Shown: one piece after another, positions 24,250-32,546 of the stretch | Position numbering within the stretch: the first letter of the stretch is position 1 | Layout: every line of letters begins with the position of its first letter | Assembly (NCBI GenBank): GCA_018670825.1 | Contig: JABHIW010000079.1 | Location: 1-51,856 of the forward strand | Length of the DNA stretch: 51,856 nucleotides | From: Candidatus Scalindua sp. | GTDB taxonomy: Bacteria; Planctomycetota; Brocadiia; Brocadiales; Scalinduaceae | Direction of reading: 5' to 3' | Notes under the pieces: generated by a model | What the model was told of the DNA's origin: nothing | The model's input: the letters and a program-made list of their open reading frames with translations, nothing else | Database searches by the model: none | Program-made: the position numbers and the translations under genes

Positions 24250-24945
24250 CTAATTATTTGAACTAATTATTTGAAAATTTTCAGTCAACAAAGAGGATAA
24301 ATCTTCCTTGTATCTTTTTATACGCCTAAAAAAAGATTTACATGCTTTTCTAAATTCATCAAATGTTCCATAGTATTCATTATAGAGGACTATCTTACGG
24401 AAATATTTCCAAAGCCTCTCTATTAAATTCAAATTTGGTGAATAGGTTGGTAAAAATACAAGCTCTATCTTCGACCTCCCCAAATACTCTTTCACCTTTT
24501 TTGACCTGTAATATCTTGCATTATCACATATCGTATAAATAACTTCTGCCTCCGGATGTCTTAATTCAACCTTTTTTAGCAATGATATTGTTGACTGTGC
24601 GTTTATAGAATCACTGTAATCAACTGCGATACTTAATCTCTCAATATCAATGGCAGCATTAATATTGAGCCTTTGCCGTCCTGTATTGCTCTTGATCTCT
24701 TTAACTTTTCCTTTTTTGATCCAACCATATGTGGCAACGCTGTTATGTTGCGGATGAGTACCATCCATAAAGTAAACAGGGTCATTAACCCCTTTGGTTT
24801 CCTTTAATTCATTGTAGAATTCTATAAACTCCTTCTGCGCTTCTGTATCTGCTTTTCCCGGTACTAACTTTGTCTTTTTGTATGAATAGTTCAATCGGTG
24901 AAGTAAATCGGTCATTCCACTAATACTATATGCTACTTTAAATGT
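24250..24945 (-). CDS. IS630 transposase, second frame (DDE catalytic domain)
   Basis: This frame contains the DDE catalytic core: first Asp in PVYFMDGTHPQHN, second Asp in YTICDNARYYRSKKV, and the Glu in PTYSPNLNLIERLWKYF. The frame is open upstream of its first ATG (24915) through TFKVAYSISGM, which completes the DNA-binding part encoded by the first frame, so it is normally made as a fusion of ~343 aa by a -1 shift at 24936-24942. No good binding site precedes ATG 24915. Both frames look undamaged, so the element may be active. Confidence 0.88.
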   Translation of the reverse strand, partial: TFKVAYSISGMTDLLHRLNYSYKKTKLVPGKADTEAQKEFIEFYNELKETKGVNDPVYFMDGTHPQHNSVATYGWIKKGKVKEIKSNTGRQRLNINAAIDIERLSIAVDYSDSINAQSTISLLKKVELRHPEAEVIYTICDNARYYRSKKVKEYLGRSKIELVFLPTYSPNLNLIERLWKYFRKIVLYNEYYGTFDEFRKACKSFFRRIKRYKEDLSSLLTENFQIISSNN

Positions 24946-25280
24946 CTGGCGACATACGATACTATGCCTTGTGTCCTCAGGTAAGTGGTTTCGTTGAGAT
25001 GGCTATCTAATTGCTCTATCTCTGGTTTGAGTAACTTGCCACTATATCCCTTATAGTTATCATTCAAGAGCGCATTCAGTTTACCTGATTTATAGCGCTT
25101 CATATAATTCCTGATCGTTTCATCATCAAGCAAAAGAACTTCTGCAACTTCAATGATTGCCCATCCTGTACCAAGAAGTATAATCGCTTTTATACGGTCT
25201 GCATCTCGTTTTTTCTTAGCCGCTCTGTGTGCTCTTTTCAAGCTTGATATTTCAGCTTGTAATAGGGTAAACTCAGTCAT
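24933..25280 (-). CDS. IS630 transposase, first frame (helix-turn-helix part)
   Basis: 115-aa N-terminal part of the IS630 transposase with a helix-turn-helix (KAIILLGTGWAIIEVAEVLL, then LDDETIRNYMKRY) and the helical LNDNYKGYSGKL linker. It ends ...VARHLK-stop, with TAG at 24935-24933 immediately after the codons TTA AAG. The heptamer T TTA AAG lies in the correct phase for a -1 slip into the catalytic frame. Alone the product would be a DNA-binding fragment that could repress transposition. Confidence 0.88.
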   Translation of the reverse strand: MTEFTLLQAEISSLKRAHRAAKKKRDADRIKAIILLGTGWAIIEVAEVLLLDDETIRNYMKRYKSGKLNALLNDNYKGYSGKLLKPEIEQLDSHLNETTYLRTQGIVSYVARHLK

Positions 25281-25349
25281 AAAAGTATTATGACATATTG
25301 AAACTCATTTGTCTCGAGTATTTTCTAATTCCTTTTCGTGACCAGTATA

Positions 25350-25608
25350 ACTTACGACCTACCAAGTTAATATACCACCAGATGATGGATACGCTTTTCA
25401 CAAGTTAAATCCTCGATATTAATTTCGGATTTTGTGACGCTTGCGCAAATGTATCTTCATCCACTTCTGGCTTCAAGCGTTCTGCTTCTCTTGATATGAA
25501 AAAAAGGAGAAAGAACCAACGCCTTCCATGGCTATATCTCGGCCAAAATTGCATGCAATATGAATGTTGTACTTGCAATTTGCATGAAAATTCTATATAT
25601 TTGGTATC
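25350..25608. other. spacer between the IS630 element and the ATPase gene
   Basis: Minus-strand reading 25500-25405 gives SREAERLKPEVDEDTFAQAS, then QNPKLISRI and a TAA: protein-like and probably the end of a decayed gene near the IS insertion. An inverted pair TGCATGCAA / TTGCAATTTGCATG lies at about 25550-25587 before the ATPase start. No other feature is seen. Confidence 0.35.
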
Positions 25609-26787
25609 ATGATTGACAGAACTCTTGAAACCACACTCAAAGAACTCTCAACAAAATACCCTGTTGTTACGGTTACCGGTCCGCGGCAAAGCGGTAAGAC
25701 AACGTTATGCCGCAAGGTATTCCCAAAAAAAGATTATGTAAACCTGGAAAACCTTGATATCCGGCAATTTGCCATAGAAGACCCGAGAGGTTTCTTGAGG
25801 AATTACCCGGAAGGCGCTATCCTTGACGAAATACAGCGTGCTCCGGATTTGCTTTCTTATATACAGTCAATTGTTGATGAGGCCAAAAAGGATGGATTAT
25901 TTGTTCTTACGGGTAGTCAACAGTTTGAAGTTTCAAGTAAGATAAACCAGTCACTTGCCGGGCGGACCGCCTTGCTGAAGCTCCTCCCCTTCAGCATCGA
26001 AGAGTTATCAGGACATTACGATATCTCTTCGATAAACAGAATGGTAATAACCGGTTTTTATCCAAGAATCTATGATAAAAAACTGGATCCGACAACTGCT
26101 CTGGGAGACTATTTCGAAACTTATGTAGAACGTGATCTCCGCCTACTGGTAAATATTAAGGACTTGAATCTATTCCAGAAATTTGTCAGGCTTTGTGCCG
26201 GCAGGGTGGGTCAAATATTAAATCTCAAAAATCTTGCTAATGATGTAGGTATTTCTCATACCACTGCTCGCTCCTGGTTGACCCTGCTTGAAGCCAGTTA
26301 TATTATTTTTTTACTGCAACCATACTATAGTAATATTTCCAAAAGATTGATAAAATCTCCCAAGTTATACTTTTATGACATTGGGCTGGCAAGTTACCTT
26401 ATCGGACTTGAAAGTGAACTGCATGCAAGCAGAGATCCTTTGCGTGGAAATTTGTTCGAAAACATGGTAGTAATCGAGGCCTTAAAATACCGGCTACACC
26501 GTGGTAAACGAAACAACTTATGCTTTTATCGAGACAGCGGAGGAAATGAGGTGGATATGGTAGTCACCATGGGTTCCAATCTCTTTCCCGTAGAGATTAA
26601 GGCCGGCGAGACAGTAACAAATGATTTCTTTAAGGGGCTAAAGACTTTTAAAAAGACATTTCCGGCAAATACACCATTAAGTAGCGGTCTTATCTACGGC
26701 GGTGAATCGATTCAGATGAGAAGTGATGTGATGGTCTATCCTGTCACAGGAGTACACACAATGCTTGAATCAATAGAGAATGAATGA
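25609..26787 (+). CDS. AAA_14/DUF4143 family ATPase
   Basis: 392 aa. N-terminal AAA-type ATPase with Walker A GPRQSGKTT (about 24-32), Walker B GAILDEIQRAP and sensor-like VLTGSQQFE, followed by a winged-helix segment (LNLKNLANDVGISHTTARSW). A C-terminal DUF4143 domain with nuclease-like residues follows: GNLFENMVVIEAL, FYRDSGGNEVDMVV, LFPVEIKAGET (the D..EIK pattern of PD-(D/E)XK folds). These proteins are widespread, often multicopy and of unknown role. It stands alone next to the IS element. Confidence 0.9.
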   Translation: MIDRTLETTLKELSTKYPVVTVTGPRQSGKTTLCRKVFPKKDYVNLENLDIRQFAIEDPRGFLRNYPEGAILDEIQRAPDLLSYIQSIVDEAKKDGLFVLTGSQQFEVSSKINQSLAGRTALLKLLPFSIEELSGHYDISSINRMVITGFYPRIYDKKLDPTTALGDYFETYVERDLRLLVNIKDLNLFQKFVRLCAGRVGQILNLKNLANDVGISHTTARSWLTLLEASYIIFLLQPYYSNISKRLIKSPKLYFYDIGLASYLIGLESELHASRDPLRGNLFENMVVIEALKYRLHRGKRNNLCFYRDSGGNEVDMVVTMGSNLFPVEIKAGETVTNDFFKGLKTFKKTFPANTPLSSGLIYGGESIQMRSDVMVYPVTGVHTMLESIENE

Positions 26788-27255
26788 AAAACCGTTAAAC
26801 AACCCTTCCTTAATTAAATATATGCCTAATAACTTTATTAAGCTCGCACCTTATTTAACTTTCTTGCTATTTGTTGTATCAGAACGCTAGTTTAAAACTA
26901 TGCACTTTCAGTGCAAGGCTTTTAGCTATTATTTTTAGGGTCTAGACTAGAACATCACACAGAAGCCATACATTGTTTGCCTTTGCCTTACAGCGTATAA
27001 AGTTCTTTACGATTAAAATGCTTATAATTTTACGTTTGAATAGAGGACTTTCAGTCCAGAGTGGTTTCGTTAAATAACGAAGAACTACATCCGAAATTTT
27101 TTTAATGCTCTATTTATCTTCTGCTCCCTCTTAACTCTTTTTCCCTTGATTTACGCAAAATTTAACGTTACCCTCGAGTTTCAAGCCTTAAGATATGATT
27201 GTCGTATTTTTCGTAACATATTCTGATAGTATACCGCCGTATTAAACGTAAAGAG
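26788..27255. other. 468-bp non-coding stretch with three short hairpins
   Basis: AT-rich, no protein-like frame. It contains TGCACT-TTC-AGTGCA (26901-26915) and GGACT-TTC-AGTCC (27045-27057), two hairpins with the same TTC loop and AGT/ACT edges but compensated stems. It also contains TTCGTTA-AA-TAACGAA (27067-27081). The first two look like members of one REP-type family 130 bp apart. Confidence 0.45.
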
Positions 27256-27259
27256 ATGA

Positions 27260-28456
27260 CTTTTAACTGAAGGGATTAAACAGATTAAAACAGATAGCCA
27301 TAAAGATGTTGGGAAGAATGGCCCTTCAATACTTGCCTGGGTAAGAATTGTCTCTTTCGTTTATATCCTTCTCCTGGGAGTCGGCATAATCAGTGCCGGC
27401 TTCTCTTGCGCGGCAGGTGGAAAAGAGGGCGCGGAGAGAATCTTTGCTTTTGCCACCAATCCTTTCATGGGACTGATCATGGGTATCTTTGCCACTGCAC
27501 TGATCCAGTCTTCCAGCACAATTACTTCGGTGATTGTAGGAATGGTTGCCGGTGGTTTGCCGATCTCAATTGCCGTCCCGATGATCATGGGCGCCAACAT
27601 TGGTACCACGATTACTAATACTATTGTCAGCCTTGGACACGCACGGCACAAAGACGAATTTAGACGAGCGTTTGCCGCTGCCACGATCCATGACTATTTC
27701 AATCTGTTGAGTGTAGTCATATTCCTTCCGCTGGAGGTAGCTTTTGGTTTACTGGAAAAATGCGGAGCCTTACTGACATCGTTGATTGCCGGAACCGGTC
27801 CGATGAGTACCCATCATTTGAACTTCATGAAACCTATCACAGAACCTATAGTCCGGTTCACGTTTAATCTTGTCCACCTCCTGCACATTAATGATATTTT
27901 CATTGGAATTATTCTAGTGTCCATAGGACTTGCCCTGATTGTAGGGTCAATCACTTATATCGGCAGACTTATGAAAATAATCATGGTGGGAAGAGCGAAA
28001 AAAATTCTTCATGCTGCCATTGGCCGTGGACCTATTACAGGAATTGCTTCCGGAACTGCTGTTACCATGATTGTTCAATCCTCCTCCACCACAACCAGTC
28101 TGATCGTCCCGCTGGTTGGCAGTGGAGTATTCGATATCAGAAAAGTATACCCTTTCACCCTGGGTGCCAATATTGGGACCTGTGTAACCGCCTTGTTAGC
28201 GGCAACCGCAATTACCGGCCCACTGGCCTCTGCAGCGCTCCAGATCGCTTTTGTTCATTTACTCTACAATATAATCGGCGTTATTGTTATTTATAGTATT
28301 CCTCACCTCCGGGAACTTCCACTCAAAGCTGCTGAAATATTTGCCGCAATTGCCAGCGAACGAAAGTCGTTAGCATTTGCTTATATAGTTACTGTCTTCT
28401 TCATCATACCAGGCGCGTTCATGGGTATAGCAATCCTTAAATTACCGACACATTGA
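27260..28456 (+). CDS. Na/Pi cotransporter family protein (NptA-like), start damaged or non-canonical
   Basis: Membrane transporter with two inverted PF02690-type repeats: LIQSSSTITSVIVGMVAGGL in the first and MIVQSSSTTTSLIVPLVGSG in the second, each with the QSSS phosphate/sodium site, plus GANIGTT/GANIGTC. The reading frame is open from just after the TGA at 27257-27259. Sequence before the first in-frame ATG (27467), including ILLLGVGIISAGF and FAFATNPFMG, clearly belongs to the protein. There is no in-frame ATG/GTG/TTG there. An ATG at 27256 lies one base out of frame, so a single-base insertion may have broken the start, or ATT 27272 is used. C-terminal PhoU domain is absent. Confidence 0.82.
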   Translation, partial: LLTEGIKQIKTDSHKDVGKNGPSILAWVRIVSFVYILLLGVGIISAGFSCAAGGKEGAERIFAFATNPFMGLIMGIFATALIQSSSTITSVIVGMVAGGLPISIAVPMIMGANIGTTITNTIVSLGHARHKDEFRRAFAAATIHDYFNLLSVVIFLPLEVAFGLLEKCGALLTSLIAGTGPMSTHHLNFMKPITEPIVRFTFNLVHLLHINDIFIGIILVSIGLALIVGSITYIGRLMKIIMVGRAKKILHAAIGRGPITGIASGTAVTMIVQSSSTTTSLIVPLVGSGVFDIRKVYPFTLGANIGTCVTALLAATAITGPLASAALQIAFVHLLYNIIGVIVIYSIPHLRELPLKAAEIFAAIASERKSLAFAYIVTVFFIIPGAFMGIAILKLPTH

Positions 28457-28493
28457 AATTCATCTGACATGAAACAGGCATATACAACAGCAC

Positions 28494-29972
28494 TTATTTA
28501 TCAGTCGTTATCGCCTCATACTTCATCATTAATATACTTGTTGTTACCTCTGAAACCCGAACACGATTATCAATCCGAAATCCCACGATCCACATCGGCT
28601 GCCCATTCATAGTTACTATTGGGACGGTGTCCCGCTCCATCACGGGAACTTTATGATCTATAAAAAAATCTTTTATCTTCTTAACCCCCTGTGAGCCTAA
28701 TGGCCAAAACCGATCTCCCTGCCTTCTCGTCCTAACCATAAGCGGCATATTAATCTTGCCAAAATCTACAGTTTCTTCATACTTTGTCTTGTTTCGTTTG
28801 AACTCTTCCAGTAAGCCATTTTTTATTTCTCTGACCTCTGTTTTTATCCTGTAGTTCATATCAACCAGTTCTGTTTCTCCCGGTACTTTTATTTCCGTTT
28901 CACTTAAAACAGGGCCTTCTTCCGCACAATATTTGTTCTTTGAGAGACACAACTCGTTTCTCTCGATCCTGACATTCAGGTACTCTTTAACAATATTATT
29001 TACCAATATTTTCTTAGAATTAAGCATGTTTAAAATATTTTTATAATTTCTATAACTTAGTTTCTTGAGAGGAATATTTAACCGGACGATTGCTTCTTTA
29101 ATAATCATCTGTTGTAAAATTTGCGGTGATTCTTTTAATTTGTCTATATCCAAGACTATATTATCTACATGTAACGGTGCCTCTGTTTTCACCTCTTTAT
29201 TCATCAAAACATCTTCGAATAAAACTTTTGCTTCTGCCTCCAGGCAATCACGATTTTGTACTGCTGTTTCACCTAACGTCACCAGGGACGTTTTTATCTT
29301 TGCATTGTAATTTTCTTCAAGATGTGGAATGAGCTCTATTCTAATCCTGTTTCTTAGTTTATCTTTTTCAATATTTGTCGAATCAATCCTGTAAGTGAGG
29401 TTCTCCTCTTCCAGATAAGCGATGATATCCTTACGCCATGTAAATAACAGGGGACGAACGAGACTAATTGTTGAAATCGGTGTAAGTTTTCGCTTTGGCC
29501 GTATGCCACCTACGCCTGTAATACCGGTACCTCGGATTATTCTATGCAGAATAGTTTCAGCATTGTCATCGGCATTGTGACCCACCGCGATGACATTAGC
29601 ACCCACCGTTTCCGCTGCACTCTCAAAAAATTTATATCTTTCATCCCGCGCCGCCTCTTCCAGTGATATCTTACGCTTCCTTGCAATTTCTCTAATATCC
29701 CTTTTTTCAGAAATGAGTGACACGTCATACTTTTCCACAAGAGTGCTTACAAATTGTTCATCTCCATCTGATTCTCTACCTCTGATTGAATGATTTAAAT
29801 GTGCGACAAAAATTTCAGAATAAGGAGGATTTATTCGATTTATATTATAAATAAGGCTCAACAGAGCAACCGAATCCGGCCCACCGGAAACACCTAATAA
29901 AACCCTGTCATTCACATTGAAAAGATTGTATTCCCTGATCACGTCAGCAACCTGTTTTCTCAATATCAACAT
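28494..29972 (-). CDS. tilS: tRNA(Ile)-lysidine synthase
   Basis: 492-aa enzyme that changes C34 of tRNA-Ile(CAU) to lysidine. PP-loop SGGPDSVALL near residue 36, followed by HLNHSIRG, the GHNADDNAETILHRIIRGTG segment and RPLLFTWRKDI. The C-terminal TilS domain contains RQGDRFWPLGSQGVKKIKDF and DHKVPV. I place the start at ATG 29972. A TTG at 30002 adds ten residues but would swallow the purine-rich GGGGAGGG that looks like the ribosome binding site, although its spacing to the ATG (about 14 nt) is long. Confidence 0.93.
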   Translation of the reverse strand: MLILRKQVADVIREYNLFNVNDRVLLGVSGGPDSVALLSLIYNINRINPPYSEIFVAHLNHSIRGRESDGDEQFVSTLVEKYDVSLISEKRDIREIARKRKISLEEAARDERYKFFESAAETVGANVIAVGHNADDNAETILHRIIRGTGITGVGGIRPKRKLTPISTISLVRPLLFTWRKDIIAYLEEENLTYRIDSTNIEKDKLRNRIRIELIPHLEENYNAKIKTSLVTLGETAVQNRDCLEAEAKVLFEDVLMNKEVKTEAPLHVDNIVLDIDKLKESPQILQQMIIKEAIVRLNIPLKKLSYRNYKNILNMLNSKKILVNNIVKEYLNVRIERNELCLSKNKYCAEEGPVLSETEIKVPGETELVDMNYRIKTEVREIKNGLLEEFKRNKTKYEETVDFGKINMPLMVRTRRQGDRFWPLGSQGVKKIKDFFIDHKVPVMERDTVPIVTMNGQPMWIVGFRIDNRVRVSEVTTSILMMKYEAITTDK

Positions 29973-30101
29973 GACAAAACTATATCCCTCCCCGTTAAGC
30001 AAGTCAAGAGTAGAAAATATTTGACATCGGTTGGATGTTCAGTAGAATTAACTTGTGGATTTATTTATTTTGGCATCCCGCCTTTGGATCAGATCATTAT
30101 A

Positions 30102-30293
30102 ATGGAAGATATTAAAAGCAGGCTTAAATTATTAGAAACTGACCTGAAAAAACTGGAAAACAGGTTGAAAAAAGGGTTGGTAACAGGAACAATAAAAGAC
30201 TGGGAGCACATTTTGCACCAGACCAGAAAGATTGAAGAGTTAGCAATTTCGCAAATAGCAATTCTAAAACTTCAGGATAAAAAAACCACGTGA
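30102..30293 (+). CDS. 63-aa coiled-coil protein
   Basis: MEDIKSRLKLLETDLKKLEN then RLKKGL..; a heptad-rich helix followed by a second helix (WEHILHQTRKIEELAISQIAI). No family recognised. ATG 30102 is preferred because the upstream in-frame residues, from 30021, are not helix-like and cover the spacer from tilS. It precedes the coiled-coil lipoprotein gene by 20 bp, so it is probably its operon partner. It could be a small scaffold or an envelope-associated factor, but that is guesswork. Confidence 0.5.
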   Translation: MEDIKSRLKLLETDLKKLENRLKKGLVTGTIKDWEHILHQTRKIEELAISQIAILKLQDKKTT

Positions 30294-30313
30294 TCATAAA
30301 AGGGGGGAATGCG

Positions 30314-31099
30314 GTGAGTAAAAAGCGCTCTAGATATCTGTTCATATTCACAGCTCCTATAATATTTATTGGATTAGTCAACTCAGGATGTTTCCAGTTA
30401 AACAAGGGTTCTTTATGGAAAGGCCAAAGTAAAAGTATCAGTAAGGAAGAAAGAATTGATACGCTGGAAGAAAAGGTGGAAACTTTATCCTATAGTTTAG
30501 GAACCCTGACTACAGAAAATTATGAATTAAAGAAAAACTTTAGTGAACTGGAAGCAGTCAAGAGCCAGTTAAATAAAGAGTACACACAAATAAAGAGCAA
30601 ACAGGACGCCCTCGATAAAACACAAGCATCAAATAGCATCACACGTAACCATCTAAAAGGAGAATTAGCAGAAACAAAAATTGCACTGGAAAAAATCAAG
30701 AGGCAACTGGTGCAAATGGAATCAGAGAAAAGCAGCCTCAGGGCAAAACTTGAAATACTGGAAGCAACTCGTGAGGCCAACACACAAACAGAAGAAGCCG
30801 TTGATAAGACCGCAAATATTAAGACAGAAAAGAGCCATACAGATCAAAGCAGAAAAGGCCTGATAAAGGAAACACAAGAAAAACGTAAATTATCTCTAGT
30901 CGAAGATCTATTAGATAAAGCAATTCGTTTATATAGAGAAGAACATTTTGAAGATGCAATAGAAAAATGGGAAGAGGTTCTGGTGCTTGACCCCAGCAAG
31001 CTGGAAGCAAAATTTAACATTGAAATTGCACAAGACAGGATTAAGGAAAAACAAATACAGAAAGATTTAGAAAAAACCCACATCCAGAAAAACAGGTGA
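30314..31099 (+). CDS. coiled-coil/TPR lipoprotein
   Basis: 261 aa from a GTG at 30314 preceded by GGGGGG 8 nt upstream; the longer reading from 30290 would include this binding site. A lipobox ends the signal peptide (LVNSGC, Cys at about 25). Then come a long coiled coil (residues ~45-150, LEEKVETLSYSLGTL, LKGELAETKIALEKIKRQL), a charged linker, and a C-terminal TPR-like pair (LLDKAIRLYREEHFEDAIEK, WEEVLVLDPSKLEAKFNIEI). The organisation resembles periplasmic scaffold lipoproteins. Adjacent to the J-domain gene. Confidence 0.75.
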   Translation: MSKKRSRYLFIFTAPIIFIGLVNSGCFQLNKGSLWKGQSKSISKEERIDTLEEKVETLSYSLGTLTTENYELKKNFSELEAVKSQLNKEYTQIKSKQDALDKTQASNSITRNHLKGELAETKIALEKIKRQLVQMESEKSSLRAKLEILEATREANTQTEEAVDKTANIKTEKSHTDQSRKGLIKETQEKRKLSLVEDLLDKAIRLYREEHFEDAIEKWEEVLVLDPSKLEAKFNIEIAQDRIKEKQIQKDLEKTHIQKNR

Positions 31100-31137
31100 G
31101 GCATGAGACGGTTGAATAAATTGGAGGACGTTGACTT

Positions 31138-31869
31138 TTGAAATGGAAAGGTAAAGCAATTGGCGCGGGCTTAGGATTTCTTTTCGGTGGCCCTTTTGGG
31201 GCAATCCTTGGCACAATGACAGGAGATTTTTTTGATAAGACCACTCTGAAACGAATACCCATAGGAGGGCCTTCGAGTAATCAGGAAAGATCCTTAAGTT
31301 TCATAACGCACTTAGTTGGAATACTTATGTCGATTGCCAAGGCAGATGGGCGTGTAAGCACACAGGAAGTTAATGTCATAGAAAGGGCATTCGTAAGTTT
31401 TGGTTTTAAGGGAGAAGACTTAAGTTTTATCAGAAATTTAATAAACCAGACTTCCCGAGTAGACCTGGACTTACGGGCAGTGTGCTATGAATTCAAACAG
31501 TATTCCAGTTACGAAGAGAGGCTATCTTTATTGCGGATTGTCTATCTGGTTGCGTTTGCCGATAAGGAATTACATCCAAATGAAGAAAGGATGATAAATG
31601 ATATAATCGGATTTGTAGAGATCAATACGGACGATGCATTCGAGATACGAGGAGAATTTTGCAGCGATAGTGACAAACACTATCAAATCTTAAATATTAC
31701 CAGAAACTCTTCTGTGGAAGATGTTAAAAAATCATACAGACTTCTCTCTAAAAAGTATCATCCAGATAGAGTCTCTCACCTGGGAGATGAATTTGCTAAG
31801 CTCGCCAGCGAGAAGTTCCAGATAATTAACAAAGCTTACGAAGAGATAAAAAAGGAAAAAAGATTTTAA
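31138..31869 (+). CDS. DjlA-like co-chaperone (TerB domain plus J domain)
   Basis: 243 aa, TTG start at 31138 with GGAGG 11 nt upstream. The N-terminal glycine-rich hydrophobic segment (GAGLGFLFGGPFGAILGTMT) resembles the DjlA membrane segment. The middle part is a TerB-like helical domain (IAKADGRVSTQEV, FADKELHPNEER, both acidic metal-site patterns). The C-terminal J domain has HPD in SKKYHPDRVSH (His about 217). It would stimulate DnaK at the membrane. Part of the operon 30102-32482. Confidence 0.88.
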   Translation: MKWKGKAIGAGLGFLFGGPFGAILGTMTGDFFDKTTLKRIPIGGPSSNQERSLSFITHLVGILMSIAKADGRVSTQEVNVIERAFVSFGFKGEDLSFIRNLINQTSRVDLDLRAVCYEFKQYSSYEERLSLLRIVYLVAFADKELHPNEERMINDIIGFVEINTDDAFEIRGEFCSDSDKHYQILNITRNSSVEDVKKSYRLLSKKYHPDRVSHLGDEFAKLASEKFQIINKAYEEIKKEKRF

Positions 31870-31885
31870 TACAAAGGAAAAATAA

Positions 31886-32482
31886 ATGTTTAAAAAAATA
31901 ATTCTTGTTTTGGCTTTTTTTACCATAATACTTCTGGTGGGTAAAACCGCCTATTGTGTATCTCTGGATTTAACACCCAATCAGATAAATGAAGCAATCG
32001 AATATGGAAAGAAGAACAAACGGCTAAGCCCTACAAATTTTGCCGAGCCCTGGGTTGTCCATCTTGATGATGAAAAAAGTGGTTGGGCTACTTTGTGGAC
32101 ACCTTATCACAATGTCGCTTTTAAAGCAAAGAAAGCGACTGTTGAAAAACGCGAACTATCTGAAGGTGAGATATTAAGGGCTTTACATTTCAAAGAAAGC
32201 CTGACTTTTGTTGTATCCGTTTTTGGTGAATATATGGAATTTGCAAAGGGTTATAACGCCATTCTTTATTCCGAAGATAAACCGATATATCCGATGTATT
32301 CATTTTTGCCTGATTATGCGGAGCCCAGCCGTTTTTACCCGGAAATACCTGCATATGTAGCGGGATGTGTATACAAGTTCCCGGTTGAAAATCTTAACCA
32401 GAGCTCAGCGTTAAAATTATTAATTACCTCTCCGGACGGGAAAGAATTAGAGTTTCCTTTCGATCTGGTTAAGATAAAATAA
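31886..32482 (+). CDS. exported hypothetical protein
   Basis: 198 aa with an N-terminal signal peptide (KKIILVLAFFTIILLVGKTA, cut near YCVS). The mature part is a mixed alpha/beta domain containing LTPNQINEAIEYGKKN, WATLWTPYHNVAFKAKKA and SPDGKELEFPFDL. I do not recognise the family. It is 16 bp after the DjlA-like gene with its own AAGGAAAA site, and ends the operon before a short terminator. The T.YHNVAF.AKKA pattern suggests a conserved outer-envelope domain, unproven. Confidence 0.65.
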   Translation: MFKKIILVLAFFTIILLVGKTAYCVSLDLTPNQINEAIEYGKKNKRLSPTNFAEPWVVHLDDEKSGWATLWTPYHNVAFKAKKATVEKRELSEGEILRALHFKESLTFVVSVFGEYMEFAKGYNAILYSEDKPIYPMYSFLPDYAEPSRFYPEIPAYVAGCVYKFPVENLNQSSALKLLITSPDGKELEFPFDLVKIK

Positions 32483-32521
32483 TTTACAAAGACGGCTTTT
32501 TACTTAGGAATGAATGGCGGT

Positions 32522-32541
32522 AAGAGTATCAACTCTTTTTT
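32522..32541 (+). terminator. weak intrinsic terminator between convergent genes
   Basis: AAGAGT-ATCA-ACTCTT followed by TTTT (32522-32541). The 6-bp stem is low in GC, so strength is doubtful. It lies 40 bp after the operon end and just before the 3' end of gmd. Confidence 0.45.
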
Positions 32542-32546
32542 CCTGC

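Larger units (their letters stand above)
24216..25349 (-). mobile_element. IS630-family insertion sequence
   Basis: About 1.13 kb. Its ends read TATACCCATTCC.. (left) and, on the other strand, TATACTGGTCAC.. (right): imperfect inverted ends, about 16 of 28 positions alike, each beginning at TA, the target duplicated by IS630 elements. The boundaries are my best guess. Inside is one transposase in two overlapping frames joined by a slippery heptamer. Confidence 0.7.

Noticed and set aside
24250-24915. IS630 second frame as a separate gene from ATG 24915
   Set aside because: The open frame and family similarity extend upstream of this ATG to the slippery site, and no binding site precedes the ATG.
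30003-30101. N-terminal extension of the 63-aa coiled-coil protein from 30021
   Set aside because: The residues before ATG 30102 have no helix pattern and cover the spacer opposite tilS.
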